64,000 nucleotides of DNA from Parietichytrium sp. I65-24A. Its lineage: Eukaryota > Sar > Bigyra > Thraustochytrida > Thraustochytriidae. Of the stretch, positions 62,513 through 64,000 are shown piece by piece (position 1 is the first letter of the stretch; each line of letters opens with the position of its first letter). A program made the translations under genes and the position numbers. The notes beneath the pieces are model-generated. The model was not told the DNA's origin, ran no database searches, and was given only the letters and a program-made list of their open reading frames with translations. The stretch covers positions 310,001-374,000 of the forward strand of contig BLSF01000005.1 of the NCBI GenBank assembly GCA_012862575.1, given 5' to 3'.

Positions 62513-64000
62513 TTCTCCACTACGACAAAGCGGACGCGACCTGCGCGAGCTTTGGCTAGCACTGGGACGGACGTGCGCGGGGACTCCTCAGGTTCAGCAG
62601 AATCAGCGTTGGGACGCGCCAGCTTTGCTTCTTGCTTCTCTGCTTCTCTGCTTCTCTGCTTAGGCGTTCGAGGGACGAATCGTTCTGGGACTGCTCTGCC
62701 AAGCTCTCTGTATCACAATGTGTTTGGTTGGTTTGTTTGTTTGTTTCCTTCTTTTCGACTAACTACTCTGACTACTCGCTGCCCTACTCATAATTGCGTG
62801 TATTCTCTAGGACGCCTCCTCTGTCTCTCGAGCCAGCTCTGAAATAAATTTATTCTGATTCTGAATTCTGTGAGTGAGTATGAGTGAGTCCATCTTCTCC
62901 ATCCGGACGGCGGTAGCAGTAGCTATGAGTTGGTGTAGCACAACGGAGAGCATATGTGGCCGAACAAGATGTGGCGGACGTAAGGGGTGGTCAAGGAATT
63001 TCTTAAGAGCGTTCGCGCGCCGGCTGGCTGGTGGGAGCGGCTACGCGGATGGTAGGACTCCACCTCTGCGACGTACGAGGCCATGAACAGCAGATTTTAG
63101 ATTTCAGTACTGCCTAACAGCTAGTATCGCTTAACAAATTATATGATCATCAGATAAGTACCTCAAAGCGGATGTAAGTTCATGATATGTTGTGAGACGA
63201 TGTGAGGGAGGCCAATCCGTAGGAGAGTTACAACAGCGAATCCTTTTCTTTGGAGAGAGAATGCAAATGACAGCAGATGACACCAGAAAGAGAGAGACAG
63301 AGAGGGAAAGGGAGTGTGGCTGAATCAAGGTCGACTCTTCTTCATTCTTATTTCTTAGTTCCCCCTAGGTACGCATCTTCTAAGCTTCATGTAATCCCTG
63401 AACCTTATGTGCACTCAGGCAGTTCGCCTAGCGTGGTTTCATCGACTCGCTCTCGCTCGTATGATATCTATGATGCAGAACGTCAGGGAGGTTTGAGTTG
63501 GACAGAGAGAGTTTTTTTCGTTCTTCCTTTCAGACATTTTCTCTCTTTTCACTTTTGTTTCTTTCCTCTTTTTCTCTGACAGGCGCTGAGGAAGAAGGGC
63601 GCTAGAATTAGAATAATCAATCAGAAACAGAGTTGCTTTACGTGACATGTTCTTTCACGTCGCGCGATTCCACAAAGCCAAATGACCCAAATGAGCCAAA
63701 AACAATGCAGCAGCAAGGCACTCACTCGCTCTCTGTGAATGCTGGGTACCAGGTACCCTGATTCCTGATGCATCCTGGGCATCGCGGCTGTCCACATCTG
63801 TCCACCTCGCAGTTGATGGGCGTGCATGCACTTGCTTGGTGCTTGACGTGGCTGCAAAGATCGCAACTGACGTGCGTGCGTGGTGTCCGAGTTATGGTTG
63901 GTTAGGTGCTAGATAGCGAGCGGGTGGATCCAAGATCATCATGATCATGATCATGATCAACACTCGTTTGGGTGGCTGACTCGGACTCACAGTCAGAATT
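62513..64000. other. Terminal intergenic region, no gene recognised
   Basis: About 1.5 kb. It contains TTTG repeats near 62727-62746, one TTCTGAATTCTG (62859-62870), a TGAGTGAGTA-type direct repeat right after it, GA-rich sequence near 63285-63315 and an ATCATG/ATGATC repeat at about 63936-63960. A tRNA A-box-like stretch near 62935 lacks a B box. No protein gene was seen. Confidence 0.5.

Noticed and set aside
62929-62990. tRNA-like A box (TAGCACAACGG) near the window end
   Set aside because: No B box (GGTTCGANTCC type) at a suitable distance and no acceptor stem.

Overview
This is nuclear DNA of a eukaryote, most likely a single-celled protist. It carries about 17 protein genes, roughly one per 3.5-4 kb, most of them intron-poor. 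There are no operons, and the intergenic regions are long and rich in microsatellites. The genes belong to eukaryote-wide families: Beclin/ATG6, WEE1, MRD1/RBM19, NF-YA, a complex I NUXM subunit, a bubblegum-type acyl-CoA synthetase and a SWIB/MDM2 chromatin protein. A giant protein combining Tudor-like and EF-hand repeats, a complex I subunit found in plants and fungi, few short introns and moderate GC suggest a stramenopile, perhaps thraustochytrid-like. That placement is inference. No plastid, mitochondrial, rRNA or tRNA sequence was recognised.

Layout. 1-5.9 kb: 3' end of an ACSBG-type acyl-CoA synthetase, a short Beclin (ATG6) gene with a long CAA-repeat leader, about 3.3 kb without a gene, and a 72-aa orphan. 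6.7-8.3 kb: an orphan protein on the minus strand. 8.3-20 kb: an 11.6 kb gene desert. 20-24 kb: a CLC-type chloride/proton exchanger divergent from NUXM. 24.4-28.4 kb: a single-pass membrane protein with thrombospondin/EGF-like ectodomain that appears to be spliced, through a 56-nt intron, to a cytoplasmic PH domain. 29-31 kb: a CUE-domain protein with a 53-nt intron. 33.7-34.4 kb: NF-YA. 34.9-36.9 kb: WEE1. 39.3-47.2 kb: a 2651-aa protein with 21 Tudor-like repeats and several EF-hands, converging tail to tail (stops sharing one CTAG) with an acidic coiled-coil protein at 47.2-48.8 kb. 49.5-62.5 kb: MRD1, a WD40 protein, an NSDHL-like sterol dehydrogenase, a HAD plus alpha/beta-hydrolase fusion, a DEK_C plus triple-SWIB protein, and a small acidic secretory-pathway membrane protein.

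How the genes relate. No pathway cluster is evident. Several genes serve basic housekeeping: autophagy (ATG6), mitosis (WEE1), ribosome biogenesis (MRD1), CCAAT-box transcription (NF-YA), chromatin (SWIB), lipid metabolism (ACSBG, NSDHL-like) and respiration (NUXM). The most unusual part is the giant Tudor/EF-hand gene with its convergent acidic partner. Next is the receptor-like TSP1-PH gene, whose intron can be retained to give a quite different cytoplasmic tail. Three intergenic signals recur: a near-palindrome GTACTNAGTAC upstream of several genes, the word TTCTGAATTCTG, and an inverted pair of a roughly 45-bp repeat. Three introns were deduced from splice sites and frame agreement only; no transcript data were available.
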